From positions 1 through 37,068 of the forward strand of contig NZ_BQUN01000144.1 in assembly GCF_026008495.1 (NCBI RefSeq): a DNA stretch of 37,068 nucleotides, read 5' to 3'. This stretch comes from Streptomyces sp. A012304. GTDB taxonomy: Bacteria > Actinomycetota > Actinomycetes > Streptomycetales > Streptomycetaceae. The notes under the pieces were generated by a model. The model worked only from the letters and a program-made list of their open reading frames with translations, did no database searches and was not told the origin of the DNA. Position 1 is the stretch's first letter. Every line of letters starts with the position of its first letter. Both the position numbers and the translations under genes were made by a program. Of this stretch, positions 22,415 through 31,600 are shown piece after piece.

Positions 22415-23062
22415 CTACTCGGGGGTTTCGTCGAGCGCGTGGCCCACCAGGGCCAGGAGGGTCTCGATCACGGAGATCCGGCGACGCGCGTCCATGATCA
22501 TGACAGGCACATGCGGAGGAATGGTGAGGGCCTCGCGCACGTCCTCCGGTTCGAACAGCTCACTGCCGTCGAAGTGGTTGACGCCGACGACGTACGGCAG
22601 CCCGCAGCTCTCGAAGTAGTCCAGCGCGGGGAAGCAGTCCTTCAGCCGGCGGGTGTCGGCGAGGACGACCGCGCCGATCGCGCCGCGCACCAGGTCGTCC
22701 CACATGAACCAGAACCGCTGCTGGCCCGGCGTGCCGAACAGGTAGAGCACCAGGTCGTCGTCGAGCGTGATGCGGCCGTAGTCCATGGCCACCGTGGTGG
22801 TGGTCTTCTCCGGGGTGCCGGTGAGATCGTCGGTCTCCTCGCTGGCCTCGGTCATCAGCGCCTCCGTCTGGAGGGGCGTGATCTCCGAGACCGCGGCGAC
22901 CAGGGTGGTCTTGCCGACGCCGAAGCCGCCCGCCACCACGATCTTGGTGGCGACGGGGGCGCGGGTGCGGTCCGTCTGCCATGACTTCAGCTCCTCGTCG
23001 GGCTCGTCGACGAGAGGGGAGACGCCAAAGGAGGGGGCGGCGTCAGAGACGGCGGAGTCCAC
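22415..23062 (-). CDS. cvnD: Conservon GTPase CvnD
   Basis: A 215-residue small GTPase of the bacterial conservon type, acting as the nucleotide switch of the complex. The P-loop GGFGVGKTTL spans 45-54 (Lys51), the switch II region is LFGTPGQQRF, and the base-recognition loop reads NHFDG in place of N-K-x-D. GTG 23062 is the start; it overlaps the CvnC 3' end by 20 bp. In streptomycetes CvnD works with the membrane sensor CvnA and the CvnB/CvnC proteins. Here the monooxygenase gene follows at once. Confidence 0.92.
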   Translation of the reverse strand: MDSAVSDAAPSFGVSPLVDEPDEELKSWQTDRTRAPVATKIVVAGGFGVGKTTLVAAVSEITPLQTEALMTEASEETDDLTGTPEKTTTTVAMDYGRITLDDDLVLYLFGTPGQQRFWFMWDDLVRGAIGAVVLADTRRLKDCFPALDYFESCGLPYVVGVNHFDGSELFEPEDVREALTIPPHVPVMIMDARRRISVIETLLALVGHALDETPE

Positions 23063-23522
23063 TCAGCACCCTTTCCAGCAGAGCGCGGTCGGGACGGCCC
23101 GTGCCGTGACCGGTCCCGGTGCCGTACACACGGATCTTTCCCTGGTCCGCGAGATCGCTGAGGAGCACCCGGACCACTCCGAGCGGCATCCTCAGCAGCG
23201 CGGCGATCTCGGCCACCGTACGCATACGGCGGCACAGTTCGACGATGGCCCGCAGCTCCGGCATGACCCGGGTGGTGGGGGAACCTCCCCCACCGCCGAT
23301 GGCGCGGGCGGTGACCCCGGTCAGCTCCTTGCGCTCCTCGGGCGCCTCGAGCTCACCCGTGGTCGCCACGAACGTCTCCACGAGAAGGACGTGACCGAAG
23401 CGGGTGCGACCGCCGGTCAGCGAGTAGGGGCGCACCCGGGCGGGCTTGCGGTCGCCGCCGCGCACCGGGAGCTGCTGCCTGCCCTCGCGCGGCTGCCGCG
23501 GGTCCCTCGGGGCGCCGCTCAT
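23043..23522 (-). CDS. cvnC: Conservon protein CvnC (DUF742)
   Basis: A 159-residue DUF742 protein with the family landmarks VRPYSLTGGRTRFGH near the start, VMPELRAIVELCRRMRTVAE and LRMPLGVVRVLLSDLADQGK, a winged-helix-like region. It is the third conservon component, thought to connect CvnB and the GTPase CvnD; its molecular job is not well defined. The ATG (23522) overlaps the CvnB stop (ATGA) and the 3' end overlaps CvnD by 20 bp, so the genes are translationally linked. Confidence 0.9.
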   Translation of the reverse strand: MSGAPRDPRQPREGRQQLPVRGGDRKPARVRPYSLTGGRTRFGHVLLVETFVATTGELEAPEERKELTGVTARAIGGGGGSPTTRVMPELRAIVELCRRMRTVAEIAALLRMPLGVVRVLLSDLADQGKIRVYGTGTGHGTGRPDRALLERVLSGLRRL

Positions 23523-24022
23523 CGGGTGCCCCCCGCCGCCGCGGACTCCAGGGACTGCCGCAGCTCGCTGCGGAGTTCCGGAGTCAGGACATGGCCGGCG
23601 CGGCCCACGAAGAGGGCCATGTGGTACGCCACCACGCTCATGTCGCAGTCGGCGGAGCCGTGGACGCCGAGCAGGGAGCCGTCGCTGATCGACATCACGA
23701 AGAGGCTGCCCTCGTCCATGGCGACCATGGTGTGCCTGACCCCACCGAACTCCATGAGCTTGGCGGCCCCGATGGTGAGGCTGCCGATGCCGGAGACGAT
23801 GGTGGCGAGGTCGGCGGAGGAGCCGCGCGGGCCGGCGGGTTTGGCTCCCTGGGCCTGGCGGGCCGCGGTGTTGCGGCCCGGGTCGGAGGAGAGCAGCAAC
23901 AGGCCGTCGGAGGAGACGACCGCGACGGACTGGATGCCGGGCACTTCCTCCACAAGGTTGGTCAACAGCCAGTGCAGGTTTCGGGCTTCACTGCTCAGTC
24001 CGAAGGTACTGGGCGCGGTCAA
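23519..24022 (-). CDS. cvnB: Conservon protein CvnB (roadblock/LC7 domain)
   Basis: A 167-residue roadblock/LC7-domain protein, related to the MglB-type partners of bacterial GTPases. Diagnostic stretches are LHWLLTNLVEEVPGIQSVAV and VVSSDGLLLLSS, then MEFGGVRHTMVAMDEGSLFV and LLGVHGSADCDMSVVAYHMA. It probably regulates the GTPase CvnD. The start is TTG 24022, overlapping the CvnA stop (TTGA), with GAGGAGG 7 nt upstream. A rare start codon with a strong ribosome-binding site fits coupled translation. Confidence 0.92.
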   Translation of the reverse strand: MTAPSTFGLSSEARNLHWLLTNLVEEVPGIQSVAVVSSDGLLLLSSDPGRNTAARQAQGAKPAGPRGSSADLATIVSGIGSLTIGAAKLMEFGGVRHTMVAMDEGSLFVMSISDGSLLGVHGSADCDMSVVAYHMALFVGRAGHVLTPELRSELRQSLESAAAGGTR

Positions 24023-26895
24023 CTGCTTGCCTCCTCGACTGTGCCCCCCGTGTCTTCTTCGGCGTGTGCGTGTGCTGGTTGAGGTGCGGGTGCCTTGTTC
24101 TGGGCCGTCTGTTCGGCGATCTCCGCCTCCACGTCGCGGTAGCCGGCCTCCGCCCCCCGGCGGAAGCCGCCCAGACGGCGACGGAGTGCTTCGGCGTCGA
24201 CGGACCCGGTCCGCTGGCGCGGGGCCGGGGCGGGTGAGGTGAGTTTGGGTGTGCGCTTCGGCAGGCCCTTGTCCGTGACGAGCTCCTCCGGCTCGTCGGG
24301 GACGCGGGTGTGTTCCGCCTCGGCTTCCGTCTCGGCTTTTGCGGTGGCTTCCGCGTCGGCTTCCGCGTCGGCGGGCTCCGGTGAGGGGGCCTCGCCGTCG
24401 CCCGTGGCCGCGGGTCCGGGGGCGGTGTCGCCCGCCGGCTCCCCCTGTTCCTGCTCGTCCTGCTCCTCCTGCTCCCCGTCCGCTTCCCCTTGCGGCTCCG
24501 GCAGCAGTAGTTCCATCGTCGTCTCGGCCGGGGTCTCCGCCTCCGCCCCGCGGACCGTCGTCTCGGCCGGGGTCTCCGCCTCCGCCCCGCGGACCGTCGT
24601 CTCGGCCGAGGTCTCCGCCTCCGTCTCGCGGACCGTCTTCTCCGCCAGGGCGACCAGCGGGTCGGTGCCCTGCTGGGTGCGGCCGGGCAGGACGTTGGAG
24701 TTGGCCTCCGCGTCCGCGCCCGGCAGCGAGAAGGCGTGCGGGGCCGAGGCGGCCGGCGCGGCCGTCGGGATCGCGGCGGCCGGGGCGGTGGCCAGCAGGG
24801 ACGTCGGCAGGACGACGACCGCCGCGACCCCGCCCTGCTTTTGCTCGCGCAGCTGCACCCTGACGCCGTGCCGGTGGGCGAGGCGGGCCACGACGTACAG
24901 GCCGAGCCCGAGGCCGTCCTCGCCCTCCTGGTCGTAGGGGGTGTCGGGCTCGAACTCGGTGAGGCGGGCGTTGAGCCGGGTCAGCCGCTCCTCGGTCATG
25001 CCGATGCCCTCGTCCTGGACGGAGAGCATGACCTCGCCGTTCTCCAGGAGCCAGCCGGAGACCTCGACGGGCAGGTCCGGCGGGGAGAACGAGGTGGCGT
25101 TCTCCATGAGTTCGGCCAGCAGGTGGGAGAGGTCGTCGGCGGCGAAGCCGGCCACGTGCGCGTGCGGAGGCAGGGCGGAGATGCGGACCCGCTCGTAGCG
25201 TTCGATCTCGCTGACGGCGGCCCGGACGACGTCCACGAGCGGGATCGGGCCCGCGTGCTGCTGCACGTGCTCCTGGCCGGCGAGGACGAGGAGGTTCTCG
25301 CTGTGCCGGCGCATGACCGTGGCGAAGTGGTCGAGTTTGAACAGGGTGGCCAGCCGGTCGGGGTCCTGCTCGCGCTCCTCCAGGCCCTCGATGACGGCGA
25401 GCTGGCGCTCGACGAGGCCGAGGGTGCGCAGGGAGAGGTTGACGAAGGTGCCGCTGATGGTGGAGCGCAGCCGCTCCAGCCGGTCGGCGGCGTCGGAGAG
25501 TTCGGCGCGCAGTTCCTCGCGGGCGTCGGCCATCTTCTGGCGCTGGCCGACGAGGTGCTTGCGGTCGGACTCCAGGGTGGCGACGCGCTCGTGGAGGGCG
25601 ACGGCGTGCTCGTGCAGGGCGTTGACGGAACGCACGACCTGGGCGAACTCGTCGTTGCGGCCGGTGAACCGCACCGGTTCCTCGGCCGCCGGGTGCTCCG
25701 CGCCGGCCAGCCGGGCGGAGCCCAGGCGCAGGACGGCGAGCGGGCGGGTGAGGCTGCGGGCCATGGCGGTGGCGATGCCGACGGCGATCAGCAGCAGGGC
25801 GCCGAGGAGGGCGACGCGGATCTCCAGCGCCGTGACGTCGTCGTCGCGGAGCTGGGCGAGGTCCTTGGTGCGCTTGTCGTAGAGGGAGGACTCGGCGCCG
25901 CGCATCAGGTCGACGCGGGCGGAGAGGGCCGCGTCGACCTTCGCCGCGCTGGTGCCGAGTTCGTCGTCGCTCAGGCGCGGCTGGTCGGTGAGGGTCGCCA
26001 GATACGTGTCGGCGGTCTCGACGTCGCCGCCGGTGACGGTGGAGTCGTAGGAGGCGACGGCCCGCTCGGGGGCGCTCTCGCGGAACGCGGTGAGGGCCGT
26101 GTCGGAGCGCAGACGGGCCTGCTGGGCGGCGGCGGTGAGCGCGTCGCGCTGCTTGGTGTCGGCCTCGGAGGAGACGGTCTTGTCGGACGTCTCGCCGGTG
26201 ATCGGGTCGTAGACGCTCTCGGTGGACGTCGGCACGTTCAGCGCGGCCAGCAGCAGCCCGCGGGCCGCGGCGGCCTGCTGGACGGCGGTGTCCAGCTCGG
26301 CGAGGGCGTACGCTCCGGAGCCCGCGCGCGGCGGCATCTGCTCCGCGAGGTCCTCGACGAGGGCGTGCAGCGCGGTGATGGCCGCGGAGTAGGCCTGGTG
26401 GGCCTGGAGCGCCGTGCTCTTGCCGGTGAGGGCGGTCTGGCGGACGGCGGCGATGCCGTCGAGGGTGCCGCGCAGCGCGGCGGAGGTGTCGGCGTGGGCG
26501 GTCAGCTCCCGCACCTGCCGGTCGACCCGGGCGCTGGCCTGCGTCGAGGGCGCCTTGGCCTTGGTGCGGCCGGCGGCGACGTAGGTGGTGACCTGGTCGC
26601 GCTCGTCGGCGACCGACTGGGCGAGCGCCAGGGCGTCCTGGGTCCGCTCGGCCAGGGTCACCAGGTCCTGGGAGTCCTTCAGCTGCCCGGAGGCGGCGAG
26701 GACGGAGGGCGCGCCGGCACCCGCGATGGCGGCGGCCACCACGGCCACCGCGACGATCAGCCGGTTGCGTACGTGGGTCGGGCGGCCCTTGCCTACAGGG
26801 GTACCCTCCGCGCCCCCCTCGGAGGCCGTCTGCCTGCCTGTGCGCCGAGGCCGCGTCTTCTGCACCGGTGCTCGCATTCCTGACTCGTTACCCAT
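24019..26895 (-). CDS. cvnA: Conservon sensor histidine kinase CvnA
   Basis: A 958-residue membrane sensor kinase. A membrane segment at about 46-66 leads to a large extracytoplasmic region (70-355), nitrate/nitrite-sensor-like, then a second membrane segment (about 360-378), HAMP linker, helices with a candidate His523 (LDHFATVMRRHSENLLVLAG) and an ATPase domain with N-box around N599 (LAELMENATSFSPP), VQDEGIGM and GLGLGLYVVARL. The C-terminal 250 residues are disordered and acidic, with a 13-residue repeat. CvnA proteins often keep the ATPase fold but are not confirmed kinases. It is the first gene of the operon and the membrane input. Start ATG 26895; ATG 26877 is possible. Confidence 0.9.
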   Translation of the reverse strand: MGNESGMRAPVQKTRPRRTGRQTASEGGAEGTPVGKGRPTHVRNRLIVAVAVVAAAIAGAGAPSVLAASGQLKDSQDLVTLAERTQDALALAQSVADERDQVTTYVAAGRTKAKAPSTQASARVDRQVRELTAHADTSAALRGTLDGIAAVRQTALTGKSTALQAHQAYSAAITALHALVEDLAEQMPPRAGSGAYALAELDTAVQQAAAARGLLLAALNVPTSTESVYDPITGETSDKTVSSEADTKQRDALTAAAQQARLRSDTALTAFRESAPERAVASYDSTVTGGDVETADTYLATLTDQPRLSDDELGTSAAKVDAALSARVDLMRGAESSLYDKRTKDLAQLRDDDVTALEIRVALLGALLLIAVGIATAMARSLTRPLAVLRLGSARLAGAEHPAAEEPVRFTGRNDEFAQVVRSVNALHEHAVALHERVATLESDRKHLVGQRQKMADAREELRAELSDAADRLERLRSTISGTFVNLSLRTLGLVERQLAVIEGLEEREQDPDRLATLFKLDHFATVMRRHSENLLVLAGQEHVQQHAGPIPLVDVVRAAVSEIERYERVRISALPPHAHVAGFAADDLSHLLAELMENATSFSPPDLPVEVSGWLLENGEVMLSVQDEGIGMTEERLTRLNARLTEFEPDTPYDQEGEDGLGLGLYVVARLAHRHGVRVQLREQKQGGVAAVVVLPTSLLATAPAAAIPTAAPAASAPHAFSLPGADAEANSNVLPGRTQQGTDPLVALAEKTVRETEAETSAETTVRGAEAETPAETTVRGAEAETPAETTMELLLPEPQGEADGEQEEQDEQEQGEPAGDTAPGPAATGDGEAPSPEPADAEADAEATAKAETEAEAEHTRVPDEPEELVTDKGLPKRTPKLTSPAPAPRQRTGSVDAEALRRRLGGFRRGAEAGYRDVEAEIAEQTAQNKAPAPQPAHAHAEEDTGGTVEEASS
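24517..24633 (-). repeat. Three 39-bp tandem repeats in the cvnA tail
   Basis: Units start at 24517, 24556 and 24595, each 39 bp; the first two are identical or nearly so and the third has a few changes. On the minus strand they encode a 13-residue repeat in the acidic tail (AEAETPAETTVRG). 39 is a multiple of 3, so copy changes would keep the frame. Confidence 0.85.
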
Positions 26896-27231
26896 GGGCC
26901 GGATGACGCTCCGTCAACTGGTGCGTACGTCCGGTACGGTTTCCGACCCTCCCAGTGCCGGTGGGCGGGGTTCGCGCATCGCCTGCCCCGCCACCCGAAG
27001 GAGTGAACATCGGAGGGGAGTTGGCGGGCAAGTTCCTCTGGCGTGTGCGACGGCCTTGTGGGGAGGGCCGGTTGGACGTGGGCGGCGGGCTTTGGCAGTA
27101 TTCGCCACCACGTCTTCCCGGAGCGCTTCATTCCCTCCCAAATCAGACGTCTGACCTGCGCCTGTGCGCTGGTGCGGGGGGCGATGCCAGCCTTTTGCGC
27201 CGGGTGTGAAGGGCTCGTGCAGACTGGCTGG
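26896..27231. promoter_or_regulatory. 336-bp divergent intergenic region with 12-bp palindrome
   Basis: This gap between cvnA and the PP2C-like gene must hold the promoters of both. It contains the perfect palindrome TCAGACGTCTGA (27143-27154), 77 bp before the phosphatase start, a possible regulator site. CAGACT at 27219-27224 could be a -10 box for a leaderless phosphatase transcript. No gene is seen in the region. Confidence 0.45.
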
Positions 27232-28017
27232 ATGCGTACGGAACTTGTGTCGGAGCCCGGCGACCGGCACCGCCCCAACGAGGACTTCGCGAGCGTCGGA
27301 CTTCCCGCCTCCGGGCAGGGCGGTTCGCTCGTCGTCCTGGACGGAGTGACGCCGCCACGAGGCAGCACGGGCTGTCTGCATTCGGTCCCCTGGTATACCG
27401 CGCGTCTGGGCGGGGCCCTGACCGAACTGACCGTTTCACTCCCGGATGTTCCTCTGGTCGAGGCGTTGGCCCGCGCCATCGCGCGTACCTCCGACGCCCA
27501 CGCCGAAACCTGTGACCTTTCTCACCCGCGCACCCCTCAGGCGACGGTGGCTCTCGCGCGCTGGACGCCGGAGACGGTGGAGTACCTCGTCCTGTCCGAC
27601 GCGGCCGTCCTGCTGGCCTCTCCCGACGGCACGGTCACCCCGGTCCTCGACGACCGTCTGGCCCGGCTCCCGCGCGCCCTGCTGGCGAGCCAGGAGATCT
27701 GCGACTCGCGGGCCCGCAACAAGGAGGGCGGCTTCTTCACGGCCGCGGCGGACCCGGCGGTGTCCGCCCGCGCCGTCACCGGCGCCGTCGCGCGCACCCG
27801 CGTGGCGGCCCTGGCCGCCCTCAGCGACGGGGCGACGCGCTGGACGGAGACGTTCCGTGAGGGCGACTGGGCGGACCTGTTCACCTACGTCCGCAAGGAC
27901 GGCCCGGGCGCGCTGGTGCGGCGCGTGCGCGAGCTGGAACGCGCCGACACCGAGCGGGTGTTCCTGGGCCGCGCCAAGCGGCACGACGACGCGACGGCGG
28001 TGTACGTGGAGCTGTGA
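27232..28017 (+). CDS. PP2C-like (PPM) protein phosphatase
   Basis: A 261-residue protein with the metal-ligand layout of PP2C-type Ser/Thr phosphatases: RHRPNEDFAS near the start (N16, E17, D18), LVVLDGVTPP with Asp37, LSDGATRW in the middle-late part and HDDATAVYVEL at the end. The normal V-x-D-G-x-G-G is changed to V-L-D-G-V-T-P-P. A regulator-type PPM family is likely. Start ATG 27232 has no strong ribosome-binding site. It lies divergent from the conservon sensor CvnA, so it may act on that pathway, but this is only suggested by position. Confidence 0.75.
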   Translation: MRTELVSEPGDRHRPNEDFASVGLPASGQGGSLVVLDGVTPPRGSTGCLHSVPWYTARLGGALTELTVSLPDVPLVEALARAIARTSDAHAETCDLSHPRTPQATVALARWTPETVEYLVLSDAAVLLASPDGTVTPVLDDRLARLPRALLASQEICDSRARNKEGGFFTAAADPAVSARAVTGAVARTRVAALAALSDGATRWTETFREGDWADLFTYVRKDGPGALVRRVRELERADTERVFLGRAKRHDDATAVYVEL

Positions 28018-28042
28018 GCGGGCAGCGGACCGGCCGAGGTGG

Positions 28043-28534
28043 CTACCGGGCGATGCCCTGGTTCAGCTGGTGGAGCAGGCGCGCCAGTTCGGCGACCTCC
28101 CCGCGGTCCCAGTGGGAGAGCTGGCTGACGTAGCGCGCGCGGCGGGCCTCGCGGACCCGGCGCACCCGGACGCGGCCCTCCTCGGTCAGGTCGACCAGCC
28201 AGGCGCGTCCGTCCGCCGGGTCCGGCTCGCGGGTGACGAGGCCGAGCTGTTCCAGGGCGCGCAGCTGCCGGGACATGGTGGCCTTGCCGACGCCGATGTA
28301 GCCGGCGAGCTCCGTGGCCCGCTGCCGCCCGCACTCCTCCAGCCGCACGAGCAGCCCGTACGCGGCGGACTCCAGGTCCGGATGGACCTCGCGGGCCATC
28401 TCGCCCTGGTTCGCCCGGGCACGGCGCAGCAGCACCGTCAGCTCCCGCTCCAGTGACAGGAACTCCTGGTCCACACCGCTCGGCAGGGTCTCGGACACAC
28501 CCCCGTGTCCGTCGCCGTTTCCGCCCTCGCGCAC
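28043..28534 (-). CDS. MarR-family transcriptional regulator
   Basis: A 163-residue MarR repressor with the winged helix at about 60-125: AAYGLLVRLEECGRQRATEL, AGYIGVGKATMSRQLRALEQ, LGLVTREPDPADGRAWLVDL, followed by a C-terminal dimerisation helix. Such proteins act as dimers on palindromic operators and respond to small ligands or oxidants. GTG 28534 has GGAG 7 nt upstream. A near-symmetric operator sits over its own -10 box, which suggests autorepression. It is convergent with the PP2C-like gene and downstream of the Roco gene on the same strand, with its own promoter. Confidence 0.92.
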   Translation of the reverse strand: MREGGNGDGHGGVSETLPSGVDQEFLSLERELTVLLRRARANQGEMAREVHPDLESAAYGLLVRLEECGRQRATELAGYIGVGKATMSRQLRALEQLGLVTREPDPADGRAWLVDLTEEGRVRVRRVREARRARYVSQLSHWDRGEVAELARLLHQLNQGIAR

Positions 28535-28566
28535 GTCAGCACTCCTGATCCGGTCGCCCGGACCCG

Positions 28567-28581
28567 ATTCTACGTGCGTAG
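28567..28581 (-). promoter_or_regulatory. MarR gene -10 box with overlapping inverted repeat
   Basis: On the minus strand TAGAAT (28572-28567) is a good -10 box, about 33 nt before the start codon. CTACG-TG-CGTAG (28570-28581, plus strand) is a perfect 5-bp inverted repeat overlapping it, as expected for an autoregulated MarR gene. No clear -35 is seen. Confidence 0.5.
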
Positions 28582-28630
28582 TTCTCCACCGGCCGAGCGT
28601 GTTGGCATGCCTACGCCATCGCCGGGCGGC

Positions 28631-31600
28631 TCACGCCGGCGGCAGGGCCGGGGTGTCGTCGGCGTGCGGGGGCTGCGGGCGAGGCGGCAGGTACGGCCGG
28701 GCGTGCTGCCCGCAGAGCCAGAAGGTGTCGCCCTCCGGGGTCACCACTTTGCTGAGCCCGCCCCAGCGCCGGTCGGGGTCGAGCTTGGCGAGCAGGGCGA
28801 GCGTGGCATCGAACTGCGTGCCCCACTCCGTCTCGGTCAGGCCCCAGGAGTCGTCGTGGGGATCCCAGTCGTCGAAGCCTCGGGTCTCGTCCACCAGCGC
28901 CTCCATCGCCGCGATGTCGTCCTTGAGCTGCTTGTTCACGTCGTCGGCCGCGACCCCCAGCTCCGCCTCCGCCACCGGAACGGCGTACCGCAGCACCTGG
29001 AGCACCCTGCGCACGTACGGCAGCAGCTCCATCTTCTTCTGAGTGGTCGCCCGCACCTCGTACGGCTCGTGCCCCGGCACCGGGTGCCAGGCGCCCGGCG
29101 CCTCGCAGTACAGCCGCAGACGCAGCACGGAGCCGGGCAGCAGCCCCAGGGCGCGCCGCCGGTCGACCTGGGTGACCGACAGCAGCGTCGGGGATCTCAT
29201 GCCTCGGTGGCTCAGGCGGCCGTGCCAGGCGGCCAGCGCCGCCCGCTGCTGTTCCGCGGCGACCGCGAGCCGCTGGGCCTTCGCGAGCTGCAACTGCTCC
29301 AGCAGGTCTGTCCGCCCTGCCGCCTGGTCCCGCCCCTGCTGCTCGACCATCGACTGGAGGGTCTGCACGGCCTCCTTGGTCTCCTGCGCCATCCGCGCGG
29401 AGATGTGGGCGGTCGGCGACTCGATGCCCTGGAGCAGCAGTCGGACGTCATGGTGGTCGTAGTCGACGGGGCACTCGATCTTCTCCAGCGCGGGTCGGCG
29501 CGCCAGCCGGTCCTTGAGCTGCTCGATGAGGAACTCGTGGGTGCAGTCCGAGCCGTCGGGCAGTCGGCCGGGGCAGGGCACGAGCCGGGTGATCTCCAGG
29601 CCCGGGTAGCGCTGGAGGGTCTGTTCGAACCCGTCCTTGAGCACCGCGAAGAAGCTCTGCGGGTAGGGCCCGCGCACCTGTAGTTCGGCGGTCTTCGTCA
29701 GCCGGTCCACGGTGACCAGCGCGGTGTGGTCGCCGTCCTCGGTGGACTGGCGCAGCAGGGCGCCGCTGCGCCAGTGCAGGCCCGCCGTGAAGCGGTGCTC
29801 GCGGGCGATGAACCAGGTGGGGATGCCCGGCGGCACGGTGTGCAGGCGGTAGCGCAGCCGGATCTCCCGGTGCTGCGGCTGCTCGGCCGCCTCCCACTGC
29901 GGCCCGTAGTCGGGCGGGTCCAGCGGCAGCAGCTCGACGACGAGGCTGCTGGTGCCGTCGTCGGTGCGGTAGGAGAGGTCGAAGTGCTCCATCATCACGA
30001 CGAAGTGCCGGCGCAGGCCCGGGTCGAGGTCGCTCCACAGTTCGGCCTGGTGGCCGCGGGCGAACAGCGCCCTCGACTCCCGCACCCGGCGGGAGTCGAG
30101 GACCTTGCTGATGTAGTCGGTCACCCACTGCGGCCGCAGGACGGCGATGTCCTCCAGCTCCGGGTCGTCCGTGTACGCGAGGATGTCGCCGAGGCTGTGC
30201 AGGGCCGCCCGCAGGCTGCGCTGATGATCGAGGTCCGCGACGCCGCTGGTGGCCAGCAGCCGGTTCAGCTCCTCGGGTGTGACGTGGTTGCGCGGGTCGG
30301 CGCGCACGGCCTCCGCCGCCCGCAGCCAGGTCTGCGGCCACAGCACCCCCATCAGGGGCAGCCTCGCGGCGTGCCGGGCCAGGCTCTCGACGACCGCGTC
30401 GATGCCTTCCCTGGTCGCGCTGTCGGCGGCCAGCGAGTCCACGATCAGGCCCGGGTAGGCCTTCTGGAGTTCCGCCAGCGGCAGTTCGGCGGGACGGGGA
30501 CCGAGGTGCGTCGCCACCAGGACGACGGGCGCGCGCGGCGCCCTCGCCTTGATCATGTCCAGCCAGTAGTAGAGCTTGCTCGCCTCCCAGCCCACCTGGG
30601 CGTCCCAGACCAGTACGAACAGGGAGCGGTCGGTGAGGAAGAACTGATGTGTCGCGTGATAGATCTCCTGCCCGCCGAAGTCCCAGGTGGCGAGGTTCAT
30701 GGTGACGCCGTCGTGCGCCGGGTCCGGGTGCGGGAGCCGCAGGCTGTCCACGTTGAGCCCGTGGGTGCTGCTCTCCTGCGGGTCGAAGGTCTCCTTGCGC
30801 ACGGCCTTGAGCAACGAGGTCTTCCCGGCGCGGCCCTCCCCCACGACGACGATCTTCGACGACCACTGGGGGACGGAGGCGCGGGCACGTTCGCGGAGGA
30901 AGGCGAGGAGGGTGGGGGTGCCGGCGGAGACGACCTCCGGGGGGAGGGCGGTGAGTGGGTTGCCGCCCACAACGAGCCCGACGCCGTCCGAGAACTTCCC
31001 CACCGAGTCCGGCAGGTCCCGCAGCCGGTTGTGGTTCAGGAGCAGCGCGGTGAGCTGGGACAGGGCGCCGATCGAGCCGGGCAGTTCCGTCAGACCGCAG
31101 CGCCCGAGGCCGAGTTGCCGTACGTGAACGGCGTGGCCGATGTGTTCCGGAAGCTTCCCGAGGGGGTTGTCGGACAGCTCCAGAGTGCCAAGTTCGCGAA
31201 GGCTCCAGAGCCACTCGGGTAGTTCCCTCAACTTGTTGCCGGCCAGGTACAACGCCCTCAGTGAGGTCAGTCCGCGCAAGGGTGGGGGGACCTCCGTCAG
31301 GCCGTTGTGGTCCATGTCGAGCCGTCCCAGCCCGTCGAGCCGACCGAACGACTCCGGCAGACGAAGGATGGCGTTCCGGTCCAGGTTGAGGGTGACGAGT
31401 TCGGTGAGTTCCTCGATCCAGTCAGGGAGCGTGGTGAGGCGGTTTTCGCGCAGATTCAGTTCATGGAGACGAGGAAGAGCGCGCACCGCGGCCGGGACCT
31501 CTGTCAGACCGTTGCCCGCCAGGAAAAGAATCTCCAGCCGCGACAGGCCGGAGAGCGAGTCGGGAAGCCGAATGACGCTGTTCTCGTCCAGATCGAGAGC

